Assembly (NCBI RefSeq): GCF_026191475.2
Contig: NZ_JAOSLC020000002.1
Location: forward strand, 434,001-498,000
Direction: 5' to 3'
DNA length: 64,000 nt
From: Polaribacter ponticola
GTDB taxonomy: Bacteria; Bacteroidota; Bacteroidia; Flavobacteriales; Flavobacteriaceae
The notes under the pieces are model-generated. The model was not told the DNA's origin. It ran no database searches and worked only from the letters and a program-made list of their open reading frames with translations. Both the position numbers and the translations under genes were made by a program. Below, piece after piece: positions 39,255-48,791 of the stretch (position 1 is the stretch's first letter; each line of letters opens with the position of its first letter).

Positions 39255-41648
39255 CTAACTAAATATTTTCTTATACCAAGGTTTTTTCACCTCTTCAATA
39301 TAACCATTTCCGTATCCGTAGCCGTATCCGTATCCGTATCCGTATCCTCTTGTCATATCAGTATCATTTAGTACAATAGCCATATTAGGTAACTTTTTCT
39401 CATTATATAATGTTTGAGCTACATTTAACATACGCTTATCTAAATAATTAGCTCTAGAAACGTATAAAAACATATCTGCATATTTTGAAACTAATAATGT
39501 ATCTGTTACTAAATTAACTGGTGCAGTATCAACAATAATAAAATCATAATCATTTTGCACTTCATCAAATAAATCTTTAATTCTAGAATTTAATAACAAT
39601 TCTGCTGGATTAGGTGGTATAACACCAGATGCAATAATATCTAAACCTTTAATTTCAGGAATAGAAAATTTAAGATCAATTAATTTTAAATCCTTATTGG
39701 TAATAAAATTAGTAACTCCCTTACGCTCTGGAATTCCAAGATATTCAGTAACTTTAGGTGCTCTTAAATCCATTCCTAATAATAAAACTTTTTTATTAGA
39801 CAAAGATAAAGCTGCGGCTAAATTAATCGATATAAAAGATTTACCCTCTCCACTTGTAGTGGATGTAATAAATATTTTTTTACCTAAACCATCATTCTTA
39901 TTAGGTAACATAAAATCCAAATTGGTTCTTATCAAACGAAAAGCTTCAGCAGTACTTGTTCTTGAATCATTCCCAATTACAATTTTTTCATCTGTTGCAG
40001 AATGAGGGACATCTCCAATAAAAGGAACAGATGTTAAGTCTTCAATATCTTTTCTAGAATGAATTTTCGTGTCTAAAAGATTTTTTAAATACACAAATAT
40101 AAAAGGCACTAGCAAACCTAATAATAAAGCTGCTAAATAAATAATTCTCTTCTTAGGCGAAACAGCAATATCAATACCATAAGCATAATCAATAATTTTA
40201 GCATTCGGTACAGTAACAGCTAAAGAAATTGCTGTTTCTTCTTTTTTCTTCAATAAGTAAGAATAAAGTTCTGAATAAATTTCTTTTTGCCTTTCTATAT
40301 CAATCATTCCTCTTTCAATTAAAGGTATATTAGATATTTTAGAAGTAACTTTTCTTTCCTCAATATTCAATTGTTTTAATTGAATTTCTAAAGATTTTTT
40401 TAAGTTTTCTAAACTAGATAATAAATTCTTGTTTAAAGTCGAAATTTGGGACTGAATTTCAATTAATTGTGGGTTTCGTATACCCGCATTGACTAATAAT
40501 TTATTCTTCTTTAAAACTAATTCATTATAACTTATAATAGAAGTAGTAATACTCGCATCAGTAAAACCTAAGTTAGTCGGTAAAACATCATTCGTTTCAG
40601 ATTCTTTCTTTAACTTTTTTTGAATCCAATTCGCTAAGCTTAATTGACTCTCAATTTCAACAATTTTTTGATTATTTTTTGAAACCGCTTCTAAAACTAA
40701 TTGTCCTTCAGTTGACAAACCTGTGATACCAAACTTAGTTTTATAATTTTTAACATTGTCTTGAACAGTTGCTAAATCAGATCCAACACTCTTCAAACGA
40801 TCTTCAATAAAGTCTTTTGTTTTTTCGGATACAATACTTTTGTCTTTAATCGCATCAATATTGTATTGCTTCACCAACTCATTTAAAACGTCCTCAGCTT
40901 TTACCTTTACAGCATTTTGTAATCCAATTGTTAAAACACTAGAATTTTTATTAACTGGACTTATAGAAATACTTTTTCTATAACTATCTATCGTTTTATT
41001 TCTACCTCTAATACTAATAATTACTTCTTTCTGACTTAAATCCCGAACTAGATTATTGGAATGAATTACTTTAAAATGCCCTATTTTGCTATTAATAATC
41101 TCATTAAACCTAGAAGTCATTATGATTCTGCCATCTATGTTTTTTAACTCAATTTTTTCTTGATCTAAAATTGAAATTACGAAAGCAGTATCTTTTTCAC
41201 TGTATAAAGATGCTTTATTAATAAATTTTAAAATTAAAGGACTACGCTTATAAACCTCTGTTTTCTTAACCCTCCCTTCATTAAAGTATGAAGTTGTTAA
41301 TTCCAAAGAATCTACAACATTTCCAATGATTTTTCGAGATTTTAGAATTTCAATCTCATTATCTGTATTATTTGCAGAACTACCACCTATGATCCCCAAA
41401 TCCGAAAAAGAAGCTAATTCTGCCGAAATTCCTGATTTCTGATTATCTTTAATCATGATTGAGGTTGATGCACTATATTTAGGTGTAGCATATCTTAAAT
41501 ATAAAAAAGCAAAGGTTAATGATAATAAAACCCCAACTACAAACCATTTCCAATGAATTAAATACTTCTCTAATTCTTCCCTAATATTAATCGTATCATT
41601 ATTTTCTAATACTTCATTAGAAACCGATTTTTCTTTTTGTTCTTGCAT
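39255..41648 (-). CDS. wzc: Wzc-like tyrosine autokinase / polysaccharide co-polymerase
   Basis: The 797-residue protein has a Wzz domain, membrane helices near residues 34-54 and 515-535 flanking a large periplasmic coiled-coil region, and a cytoplasmic BY-kinase. The kinase has Walker A S-G-E-G-K-S, Walker A-prime L-L-G-M-D-L-R and Walker B I-I-V-D-T-A-P. The tail is unusually regular, a run of alternating Tyr-Gly (Y-G repeated six times, then N-G-Y), encoded by a perfect hexanucleotide tandem repeat. It controls chain length and export of the polysaccharide with Wza, and is the likely target of the PHP phosphatase next to it. Confidence 0.93.
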   Translation of the reverse strand: MQEQKEKSVSNEVLENNDTINIREELEKYLIHWKWFVVGVLLSLTFAFLYLRYATPKYSASTSIMIKDNQKSGISAELASFSDLGIIGGSSANNTDNEIEILKSRKIIGNVVDSLELTTSYFNEGRVKKTEVYKRSPLILKFINKASLYSEKDTAFVISILDQEKIELKNIDGRIIMTSRFNEIINSKIGHFKVIHSNNLVRDLSQKEVIISIRGRNKTIDSYRKSISISPVNKNSSVLTIGLQNAVKVKAEDVLNELVKQYNIDAIKDKSIVSEKTKDFIEDRLKSVGSDLATVQDNVKNYKTKFGITGLSTEGQLVLEAVSKNNQKIVEIESQLSLANWIQKKLKKESETNDVLPTNLGFTDASITTSIISYNELVLKKNKLLVNAGIRNPQLIEIQSQISTLNKNLLSSLENLKKSLEIQLKQLNIEERKVTSKISNIPLIERGMIDIERQKEIYSELYSYLLKKKEETAISLAVTVPNAKIIDYAYGIDIAVSPKKRIIYLAALLLGLLVPFIFVYLKNLLDTKIHSRKDIEDLTSVPFIGDVPHSATDEKIVIGNDSRTSTAEAFRLIRTNLDFMLPNKNDGLGKKIFITSTTSGEGKSFISINLAAALSLSNKKVLLLGMDLRAPKVTEYLGIPERKGVTNFITNKDLKLIDLKFSIPEIKGLDIIASGVIPPNPAELLLNSRIKDLFDEVQNDYDFIIVDTAPVNLVTDTLLVSKYADMFLYVSRANYLDKRMLNVAQTLYNEKKLPNMAIVLNDTDMTRGYGYGYGYGYGYGNGYIEEVKKPWYKKIFS
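39310..39347 (-). repeat. Hexanucleotide tandem repeat in the wzc tyrosine tail
   Basis: Six consecutive CCGTAT-type units (one CCGTAG) lie at 39310-39345 on the plus strand, encoding repeated Tyr-Gly on the minus strand. Gain or loss of units would keep the frame and change the number of phosphorylatable tyrosines. Confidence 0.9.
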
Positions 41649-41650
41649 TT

Positions 41651-42421
41651 TTATCTTGTTAGTAGAGAAACAATAGTTATTATTAATCCTGTAATTGAAA
41701 TAAATAAACTAGTACTTGAATTTGAGGAAGCAGATTGAATTCTAGCATAATTTTGTTCCACATAGACTACATCGTTTTGTTGTAAATAATAAACTGGAGA
41801 AGTCAGAACATCTTTTGATCGTAAATCTACTCTGTATTCCACTTTTTTATTATTTTCTTCTCTGATAATTAAAATATTATTTCTCTGTCCAGAAATATTA
41901 ATATCACCTGCCAAAGCTAAAGCATCTAATATCGTAATTCTTTCATTTGGTATACTATAACTTCCTGGTCTTTGGACATCTCCCATCACAGATATTTTAT
42001 AATTTGCAATTCTTATGTTTATATTGGGCTCTTTAATATAATCTGGTGATAATTTATTTTTTAAAAAATCAATTACTTCATTACGAGAAAGACCCCCTAT
42101 TTTCAATTTCCCTAATACAGGAAATTCTATTTCTCCATTTGTATCTACCAAATATGTTTGTTGTTGTGCTACTCCTATTGCAGAATTAGAACTTGTTGAA
42201 TACGTAACTGCAGACAAATTAAAAGGTCTAACAGCTTCAATGTCTTGAGAAGTAATTGTTATTTGTAATAAATCATCTGGTTTAATAATTGTTCTATAAC
42301 TATTTGAAACTTTTGACTGATCTATTTCATCATTTTGAAAATATACAATTTCTTTTTTGGAGACACAACTAGAAAAAACTATAATAAATAATAAATAATA
42401 CTTACAAAAAAACTTTAACAT
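41651..42421 (-). CDS. wza: Polysaccharide export outer-membrane lipoprotein (Wza-like)
   Basis: ATG at 42421 gives 256 residues starting with a lipoprotein signal (L-L-F-I-I-V-F-S-S-C-V). An in-frame ATG further upstream lacks support because it would precede the promoter box. The Poly_export domain has I-K-P-D-D-L-L-Q-I-T and Y-L-V-D-T-N-G-E-I-E-F-P-V-L-G. A SLBB-type domain (V-M-G-D-V-Q-R-P-G-S-Y) and a C-terminal membrane helix follow. It forms the outer-membrane channel for the polysaccharide, working with the Wzc-like kinase whose gene starts 2 bases after its stop. Confidence 0.93.
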   Translation of the reverse strand: MLKFFCKYYLLFIIVFSSCVSKKEIVYFQNDEIDQSKVSNSYRTIIKPDDLLQITITSQDIEAVRPFNLSAVTYSTSSNSAIGVAQQQTYLVDTNGEIEFPVLGKLKIGGLSRNEVIDFLKNKLSPDYIKEPNINIRIANYKISVMGDVQRPGSYSIPNERITILDALALAGDINISGQRNNILIIREENNKKVEYRVDLRSKDVLTSPVYYLQQNDVVYVEQNYARIQSASSNSSTSLFISITGLIITIVSLLTR

Positions 42422-42749
42422 ATATCTATTTTTTTTTGCAAAAATAAGATAAAAAAGGGAATTACTAGGTAATTTATTAAGCTTTTTAAATTTCAATTAA
42501 ATACTTTTGAAAGTTAAAACAACTTTAGAACATAGTAGTTTTTATAAAAATCTAAATCATTTATTTCAAAATAAATAAATAAGCGGTTAATGACGATATA
42601 GAAAAACAAAAAAAGGTATAAAAAGAAGTTAATTCTTTTGGAGTTTGTGGCCGAAAATAAAAATTGCAATTAAACACAAGATAATGGGTGAAAACACATT
42701 TTACTATATATAAATATTTGATCAAAATTTTCTAAAAAAAATATTATTT
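42422..42749. other. 328-base gap without a gene
   Basis: This stretch between the nucleotidyltransferase gene and wza is very A/T-rich. It contains the wza promoter box near 42439 and a short AATTGCAATT palindrome near 42663. I see no coding region and no convincing terminator. It may be a leader that separates export genes from biosynthetic genes. Confidence 0.6.
42439..42446 (-). promoter_or_regulatory. -7 promoter element before wza
   Basis: On the minus strand TATTTTTG, 17 bases before the wza ATG, indicates that the wza-wzc pair has its own promoter. Confidence 0.5.
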
Positions 42750-43843
42750 TTATTTTACCCCTAATTGTTTTAGCTTTTCTTTATACCAACTTTTACCTAA
42801 AACTCTTTTAAACAACCAATTTCTATACTCTTTATATATAATAGATTTATAGATAATGTTAATTCTAGTTTTTATATAAAGAACTATTGTAACTATACTA
42901 TGATTTCTTCTTGTTTTGTTAATATTGATAAACTGGATATTAAAAGAATTAAGGTAAGATATCGTTTTTTTTGTTTCATTGTAGTCCAAACTACTAACCT
43001 TATTAAAAATCTCAAAACATGTTGCTAAAAAAAATTTAACGGTTGATTTAGTTTCTTTAATGAATTAATAGCATCCTTAGCATTTGTTTTTTTCGAAAGC
43101 AAAAAAACGTCATATGCATTTCTTAAAGCAATTGTTTTGTAATAATACCTTCTATCGTTAATTTGTGATGCGATTATAGATAAATTTAGCTTGTTAGAAT
43201 AACTTAAAACAGAAACCCCATTAATGATTTGCAAACTTTTCTTTACAAAATTATAATTAAATTCGTTAGAGTATTTTTCTATTAAAAGACCTTTGTGAAT
43301 TTCTACTGCAGCTATGTAATTATCTTTTTTGAGCCTTACATAATGTCTCTGTTCTGGGAAATCAAAATCATATTTACCTACATCAAAATAGCCATTAGCT
43401 CGTAATAATTTAATAGCTTTGGGGTAGTCTTCTTGTGAAAAAAGAAAATCAATATCACCTACCATTCTTTCTGCTACATCATTATAAAGACCTGCCAATA
43501 AATTTCCTGTTCCTTTTAAAAAAATTGGGGTGACTTTGTTAACTAATAATAAATTGTTTAATTCTTTTGCTTGACATATTATTTGCAAGTTCCGTTTACG
43601 GTTCAAAGTTGTTATATGTTTCATATAACTAACCAAATCTTCTGGCAAATAATGTAAAAAGTCTTCACGTTTTAAATTACAATACAATGCAGGAAAGACA
43701 TAATGACCTGTACTTATTTTCACTAAGTTATCCCAGTCAATAGAATTAGATTTCAGCAGTTTTTCAACCTTTAATCTATTTTTATTATCAAAAGAAATGG
43801 TTAAACAGGCAGCTATAAAATAAAGTTCTTCTTTATAACTCAT
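42750..43843 (-). pseudogene. Nucleotidyltransferase-fold protein (NTP_transf_5-like), one frameshift (probably intact)
   Basis: The N-terminal part contains I-F-L-K-G-T-G and the metal-binding G-D-I-D-F-L-F motif of the large family of minimal nucleotidyltransferases found in polysaccharide loci. The frame ends at 43025; adding one base to the eight-A run (plus strand) at 43027-43034 joins it to the frame ending at 42750, for 364 residues. The substrate is unknown; such proteins may transfer a nucleotide or phosphate group during polymer assembly. It is at the downstream end of the biosynthetic part of the locus. Confidence 0.75.
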
Positions 43844-43876
43844 TGTTAATAATTTTAAACCTATTAAATAATATAA

Positions 43877-45793
43877 TTATAAACGTTTAAAAAAATGTTT
43901 GTTAACTTTATCTAATTTTTCAAATTGAGAGTTTTTAGATATATATTCTGGAACGATTTCTTTTATCATACTTACAATTTCTGTATTTGTTAATCTATTC
44001 TTTTTAGAAGACAATTCTTCTATCAATATCAAAACTAAATTTACATTAACTTTTTGAATCTTTGCAATCATTATTTTTTCATGATAGGTCTTTAGCGTAT
44101 TTTCTCCATTCGCTAATAATTCTTCATATAGTTTTTCTCCAGGTCTTAACCCTGTTATTTTTATATCAATATCTTCTGGATATTTTAACCCAGACAATGA
44201 GATCATTCTTTTTGCCATATCAAAAATCTTCACAGATTTCCCCATGTCAAAAATATAAATCTCTCCACCATCACCCATAGCTCCTGCTTCTAGCACCAAT
44301 CTACATGCTTCTGGAATCGTCATAAAGTATCGGGTAATATGTTCATCGGTTACTGTTAATGGTCCTCCGTTTTCAATTTGCTTTTTAAACAATGGAATAA
44401 CTGAACCATTAGATCCTAATACATTTCCAAAACGAGTAGTTGTAAATTTCGTCTTTTTTTGTTGCTTACTTAAACAACTAATATACATTTCTGCTACTCT
44501 TTTAGTAGCCCCCATAACATTCGTTGGGTTTACTGCTTTATCCGTAGAAACCATTACAAAACGTTCTACTTTATACTTTACGGATAGGTCTGCAATCGTT
44601 TTAGTACCCAAAACATTAATTTTAACAGCTTCATATGGACTGTCTTCCATTAAAGGAACATGTTTATAGGCTGCAGCATGAAAAACTTTTTGGGGATTGT
44701 ATTGCTCGAAAATCTCTCGCATTCTTTTTTTATCTCTTACATCCGCTACTAATGCAGAAAAACTTTTGATCCCTTTTTGATGTAATTCTTGTTGCAAATC
44801 GTATAAAGCAGATTCTGCTTGATCAATTAAAACCAAATGCTTTATACTAAAGCCAGCCAGTTGTCTAGAAATTTCACTCCCAATAGAACCTGCAGCTCCA
44901 GTAACTAAAATCACTTTATTATTTACGTCCCTCTTTACAATAGGGTTGTCAATTAATATTTGTTGTCTATCTAATAAATCATCAATATTGACTTGTTTAA
45001 TTTGATTAGCTTCAAGAGTACCATCAATCCATTTGATTAATGGAGGAACAATTTTTACTTTTAAATTTAAATTTAATAAGTAATCTGTTATTTCTAATAA
45101 ACGAGACGGTTTTATTTTTTTTGTAGAGATAATTACTTCTTCAATTTCATACTTATCAATAAAATCTTTATTAATCTTTGAAAGATCATAAATTTTAATA
45201 CGGTCTATTTTTTTATTAATTTTATTTTTATCATCATCTATAAACCCAATAATATCGTAGCTATTTTCGGTCTCCCTATTTAAGGCTCCGTAAGTTATAA
45301 TTCCTGAATCTCCTGCTCCATATATTAACGCGTTTGTAATTGATTTTAACTCAGTAGATAGAACTTCATAAAAAGCTTTAAAAATATACCTACTTAAAAT
45401 CAAAATAAATACTGATATTAAATAATGAATTAAAATAATTGTTTTTGGAATTGTAAAAAAATCAAATAATGAAAATATTTGATTTACAATAACAATAAAA
45501 ATTACAGATAAACTAAAAATAGAAATTCCTAAAAAAACATTAAATGCATCTTTAGTTCCCGTGTGTCTAATAATTCCTTTATAAGAACCTACCAATAAAA
45601 AACTAGTTAAAGCTAAAGAAATAACTAATGGTAATTGATAATAAAAATTCTCTGTATTAAAATCAAAACTTATATCAAACCTAACAATATAAGCTAGTAT
45701 AAAAGAAAAACACACCAAAAAAACATCAATACATAAAACTAACCAACGTGAAGCATATTTATTTAATGTTTTTAGAAAAAATCTTCTTATCAT
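43877..45793 (-). CDS. UDP-N-acetylglucosamine 4,6-dehydratase-like membrane protein (PglF/FlaA1/WbpM family)
   Basis: The 638-residue protein has four N-terminal membrane helices, a nucleotide-binding domain (G-A-G-D-S-G), and a catalytic SDR domain with V-T-G-A-A-G-S-I-G-S-E. Its active site reads S-T-D-K-A-V-N-P-T-N-V-M-G-A-T-K, where Met takes the place of the usual Tyr, as is standard for this family. It makes the 4-keto-6-deoxy intermediate used for bacillosamine-, QuiNAc- or FucNAc-type sugars. The aminotransferase gene directly upstream probably uses its product. Confidence 0.93.
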   Translation of the reverse strand: MIRRFFLKTLNKYASRWLVLCIDVFLVCFSFILAYIVRFDISFDFNTENFYYQLPLVISLALTSFLLVGSYKGIIRHTGTKDAFNVFLGISIFSLSVIFIVIVNQIFSLFDFFTIPKTIILIHYLISVFILILSRYIFKAFYEVLSTELKSITNALIYGAGDSGIITYGALNRETENSYDIIGFIDDDKNKINKKIDRIKIYDLSKINKDFIDKYEIEEVIISTKKIKPSRLLEITDYLLNLNLKVKIVPPLIKWIDGTLEANQIKQVNIDDLLDRQQILIDNPIVKRDVNNKVILVTGAAGSIGSEISRQLAGFSIKHLVLIDQAESALYDLQQELHQKGIKSFSALVADVRDKKRMREIFEQYNPQKVFHAAAYKHVPLMEDSPYEAVKINVLGTKTIADLSVKYKVERFVMVSTDKAVNPTNVMGATKRVAEMYISCLSKQQKKTKFTTTRFGNVLGSNGSVIPLFKKQIENGGPLTVTDEHITRYFMTIPEACRLVLEAGAMGDGGEIYIFDMGKSVKIFDMAKRMISLSGLKYPEDIDIKITGLRPGEKLYEELLANGENTLKTYHEKIMIAKIQKVNVNLVLILIEELSSKKNRLTNTEIVSMIKEIVPEYISKNSQFEKLDKVNKHFFKRL

Positions 45794-45817
45794 CTATAAT
45801 TTATAATTTAAGCGAAT

Positions 45818-46945
45818 TTACAAAAATTTCTTTATAGAAGTTGCGATTCGTTCAAAATCATTTTCTGTCAGATTAGATCCTGAAGGTAAACAGATTCCAT
45901 TATTAAATAAATCTTCAGAAACAGATTCTCCATAATAATCACAATCTTTAAAGACAGGCTGTAAATGCATTGGTTTCCACAAAGGTCTTGACTCAATATT
46001 ATCAGAATCTAATTGTAACCTAATATCTTCTGTAGTAAAACCTGTTTTTTCTTTATCAATTAGAATGCAACTTAACCAATGATTAGAATAATAAGAAGAG
46101 GATGGTTCTTCAAAAACTTTTATACCTGAACAATTTTTAAATAAATTTTTATAAAATCGATTATTACCCCTTCTAAATTGAATATGTTTATCTAAAACTT
46201 CCATTTGTCCACGACCTATTCCTGCTAAAACATTACTCATTCTATAATTATAACCTATTTCAGAATGTTGGTAATGAGGTGCATTATCTCTTGCTTGAGT
46301 AGCTAAAAATATTGTTTTGTTTTTATCTACATCGTTCTTACAAACCAATGCTCCTCCTCCAGAAGTAGTTATTATCTTGTTACCATTAAAGGATAATATT
46401 CCATAATCGCCAAATGTTCCACATTTTTTCCCTTTATATGTAGAACCTAAAGCTTCTGCTGCATCCTCTATTAAAGTAATTTGAAATTTATTTGCAATGG
46501 TTGAAATTTCATCCATTTTTGCAGGCATTCCATATAAATGTACTACAATTATAGCCTTAGGTTTATTACCTTTTAATATTCTATCTTTAATAGATTCCTC
46601 TAATGCTATTGGACACATATTCCACGTATCTTCTTCACTGTCAATAAAAACAGGGTTTGCTCCTAAGTATTTGATTGGATTTGCAGATGCTGAGAAAGTC
46701 ATACTCTGACAAATAACTTCATCATGTAATTTAACACCTGCCAATATTAATGCAATGTGTAAAGCAGATGTACCAGATGCTAAACATGCAACTTTTGATT
46801 CGTCTTTTAAATAACTTTCTAGATCTTGTTCAAATCCATTTACATTTGGTCCTAATGGAGCAATCCAATTTGTTTCAAAAGCTTTTTGAACGAATTCTTG
46901 TTCTGCTCCTCCCATATGAGGAGATGATAGCCAAATTTTATTCAT
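45818..46945 (-). CDS. DegT/DnrJ/EryC1 family sugar aminotransferase (PglE-like)
   Basis: The 375-residue PLP enzyme has the family lysine in F-N-G-N-K-I-I-T-T-S-G-G-G and a L-S-S-P-H-M-G-G-x-E start typical of PglE/PseC-like enzymes. The conserved E-D-A-A-E-A-L-G-S block is also present. It would aminate the C4 keto group of the sugar made by the neighbouring dehydratase. No PglD-type acetyltransferase is visible in the window, so the final sugar may stay unacetylated or be modified elsewhere. Its start lies directly after the stop of the phosphoglycosyl transferase gene. Confidence 0.92.
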   Translation of the reverse strand: MNKIWLSSPHMGGAEQEFVQKAFETNWIAPLGPNVNGFEQDLESYLKDESKVACLASGTSALHIALILAGVKLHDEVICQSMTFSASANPIKYLGANPVFIDSEEDTWNMCPIALEESIKDRILKGNKPKAIIVVHLYGMPAKMDEISTIANKFQITLIEDAAEALGSTYKGKKCGTFGDYGILSFNGNKIITTSGGGALVCKNDVDKNKTIFLATQARDNAPHYQHSEIGYNYRMSNVLAGIGRGQMEVLDKHIQFRRGNNRFYKNLFKNCSGIKVFEEPSSSYYSNHWLSCILIDKEKTGFTTEDIRLQLDSDNIESRPLWKPMHLQPVFKDCDYYGESVSEDLFNNGICLPSGSNLTENDFERIATSIKKFL

Positions 46946-47953
46946 TTATAAATTGAATTTTTTATTTAATAAACTCTTTATTTTTAATAGGGTCTTATTT
47001 TCTATTAAATTTTTATTTTCTAAAATAGGTAAAAGCGGCCAACCATAATCAATAAATTCATTGGACTCAAAAACCATAACTGTTGAAAATCTAGGGATAA
47101 TATGAAAATGAACATTCTTATCAATCATCATTAAACCTAGATAATTAATTTTGTCATAAGTGAATTCTTCTTTTAATTTCTTTTCAACTTCAATAACTAT
47201 ATCTTTTAATTCAATAAACCCTTCTTTACTTACTTCAGATAAACTCTCAACATCTTTATTATAAATTAAAACTAATGCACCTAAAGTAACTTGTTCACTT
47301 CTTAACAATAAAGTCCAAAATTTATATTCTTTGATTAACAAATTTGGATACCCAAATTTTAAGATAGTATCGTTCATTCTAAAAAAAGTTTTAAAAATAA
47401 TTTTTAAATCTCCAAGAAAAGTTTTATTGTAATAATATTCTCTATTCATCTTTATTTTATCAGGGTAAATAACATTGTTATTATAACTAACTGGGTTCTC
47501 TTGTTTAGACAAAATTTCTTCTTCATTAGAATATTTAATAGATGCTAAACATGTTATTCCTGGTCTAAGTTTTAAAATAACTCTATCGTTTCCTTTCAAT
47601 TCATCTGCATAACCAGGTACATCTGGCCTTGGCCCCACGATACTCATATCTCCTTTAAATACATTCCACAAAGCAGGAAGTTCATCAATTTTATATTTTC
47701 TTAAAACAGCCCCAAAAGGAGTTATTCTTTTCTCCCCTTTTATAGAAATAGATACTCCTGAATGAATACTAATCATAGTTCTAAACTTAATCATTTTAAA
47801 CAGCGCTCCATTCAAGCCAACTCTTTTTTGAATAAATAAAGGTGAACCATCTGGCATTTTAATTAAAATAATTAAATAAACAATTAATAAAAAAGGCATC
47901 AAGACAATAAGGCCAACTAAGGACATTAATCTATCAAAAATAAATTTAAACAT
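46946..47953 (-). CDS. Phosphoglycosyl transferase (PglC-like) fused to a HIT-like domain
   Basis: ATG at 47953 gives 335 residues; an earlier in-frame ATG would overlap the LicD gene. Residues 1-195 are a monotopic phosphoglycosyl transferase: re-entrant membrane helix, K-R-V-G, F-R-T-M, D-E-L-P-A-L-W-N-V and G-P-R-P-D. It would load the first sugar-phosphate onto undecaprenyl phosphate. Residues about 205-320 look like a HIT-family domain with N280-V-H282-F-H284-I-I-P-R-F. The first His of the triad is Asn, but the middle and last are kept. HIT proteins hydrolyse nucleotide phosphates; here it may act on UMP or a related by-product. This fusion is unusual. Confidence 0.82.
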   Translation of the reverse strand: MFKFIFDRLMSLVGLIVLMPFLLIVYLIILIKMPDGSPLFIQKRVGLNGALFKMIKFRTMISIHSGVSISIKGEKRITPFGAVLRKYKIDELPALWNVFKGDMSIVGPRPDVPGYADELKGNDRVILKLRPGITCLASIKYSNEEEILSKQENPVSYNNNVIYPDKIKMNREYYYNKTFLGDLKIIFKTFFRMNDTILKFGYPNLLIKEYKFWTLLLRSEQVTLGALVLIYNKDVESLSEVSKEGFIELKDIVIEVEKKLKEEFTYDKINYLGLMMIDKNVHFHIIPRFSTVMVFESNEFIDYGWPLLPILENKNLIENKTLLKIKSLLNKKFNL

Positions 47954-47954
47954 T

Positions 47955-48791
47955 TTATATCTTATTATTTTTAATAAAATCTTTATAATCAACATTCAGG
48001 TCAACAATTGCTGCGTGTTGTGGATATAAACTCTTTGTTTTTTCATCCGGCATTTCCATGAACTTTTCTCCATACCGCAAAATTAAATACTTTTCTACTT
48101 TTTCTGGTACAGGTAAAACTAATGTTTCGAATTTAACATTTTTAGGTTTCCCTAAATAATGAATAGGAAAAGAAGTGTTAGGAAACTTTGCTCTACCAAA
48201 AAAATGTCCTACATAATCCATCTTTTTTTCATTAAACCTTCTGATATAAGATGTTAGTTTTTTCTCAATTCTACTAGTAATAATTACACTAAAGAATTTC
48301 ATACCGATTTTTTTAATTTTGTTATCAGTAATATACCCTTTTTTACTTACCGTTTTTGCTGTAATAATTCTTGCTGCTAAAAATTGAAGTTTTCTTAAAA
48401 ATAAATTTTTAGAAGTTTTATTTAAACACATAATATCTATATAAAATCCTTGATGCATATCTCTATACTTAGTATCTTCTTCAATAAATGTTGTACCATT
48501 TAATCTAAGCTTAGAGAAAAACATAGGCCATTCTTTTGTGTTTTCTTCTTGTAGATAATAATCAGCGTTTAAATTATTTTTTGCAACTAAAAGAAATTTT
48601 TGATAATTATCAAAAGTCATAAAGACATCTAAATCATCATCCCAAGGAATAAAACCTTTATGTCTAATAGCTCCAAGTGCTGTCCCTCCCATTAAATAAT
48701 AAGTAATACTATTTTCTTTACAAAAAGCGTCAAAGTATTCTATTATTTCTAAAAGTTTATTTTGGATATCTTTTATTTCTACTTTGATCAT
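47955..48791 (-). CDS. LicD family phosphotransferase
   Basis: The 278-residue protein has the LicD core: Y-Y-L-M-G-G-T-A-L-G-A-I-R-H-K-G-F-I-P and W-D-D-D-L-D-V, a nucleotidyltransferase-type metal site. LicD enzymes transfer phosphocholine, phosphoribitol or similar groups from a CDP-activated donor to a glycan. The TagD-like cytidylyltransferase encoded two genes upstream could supply CDP-glycerol, suggesting phosphoglycerol decoration. The start overlaps the end of the deacetylase-like gene by 35 bases. Confidence 0.9.
   Translation of the reverse strand: MIKVEIKDIQNKLLEIIEYFDAFCKENSITYYLMGGTALGAIRHKGFIPWDDDLDVFMTFDNYQKFLLVAKNNLNADYYLQEENTKEWPMFFSKLRLNGTTFIEEDTKYRDMHQGFYIDIMCLNKTSKNLFLRKLQFLAARIITAKTVSKKGYITDNKIKKIGMKFFSVIITSRIEKKLTSYIRRFNEKKMDYVGHFFGRAKFPNTSFPIHYLGKPKNVKFETLVLPVPEKVEKYLILRYGEKFMEMPDEKTKSLYPQHAAIVDLNVDYKDFIKNNKI

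Noticed and set aside
39310..39347. Short tandem repeats as a CRISPR array
   Set aside because: Units are contiguous hexamers without spacers and code in frame for Tyr-Gly.
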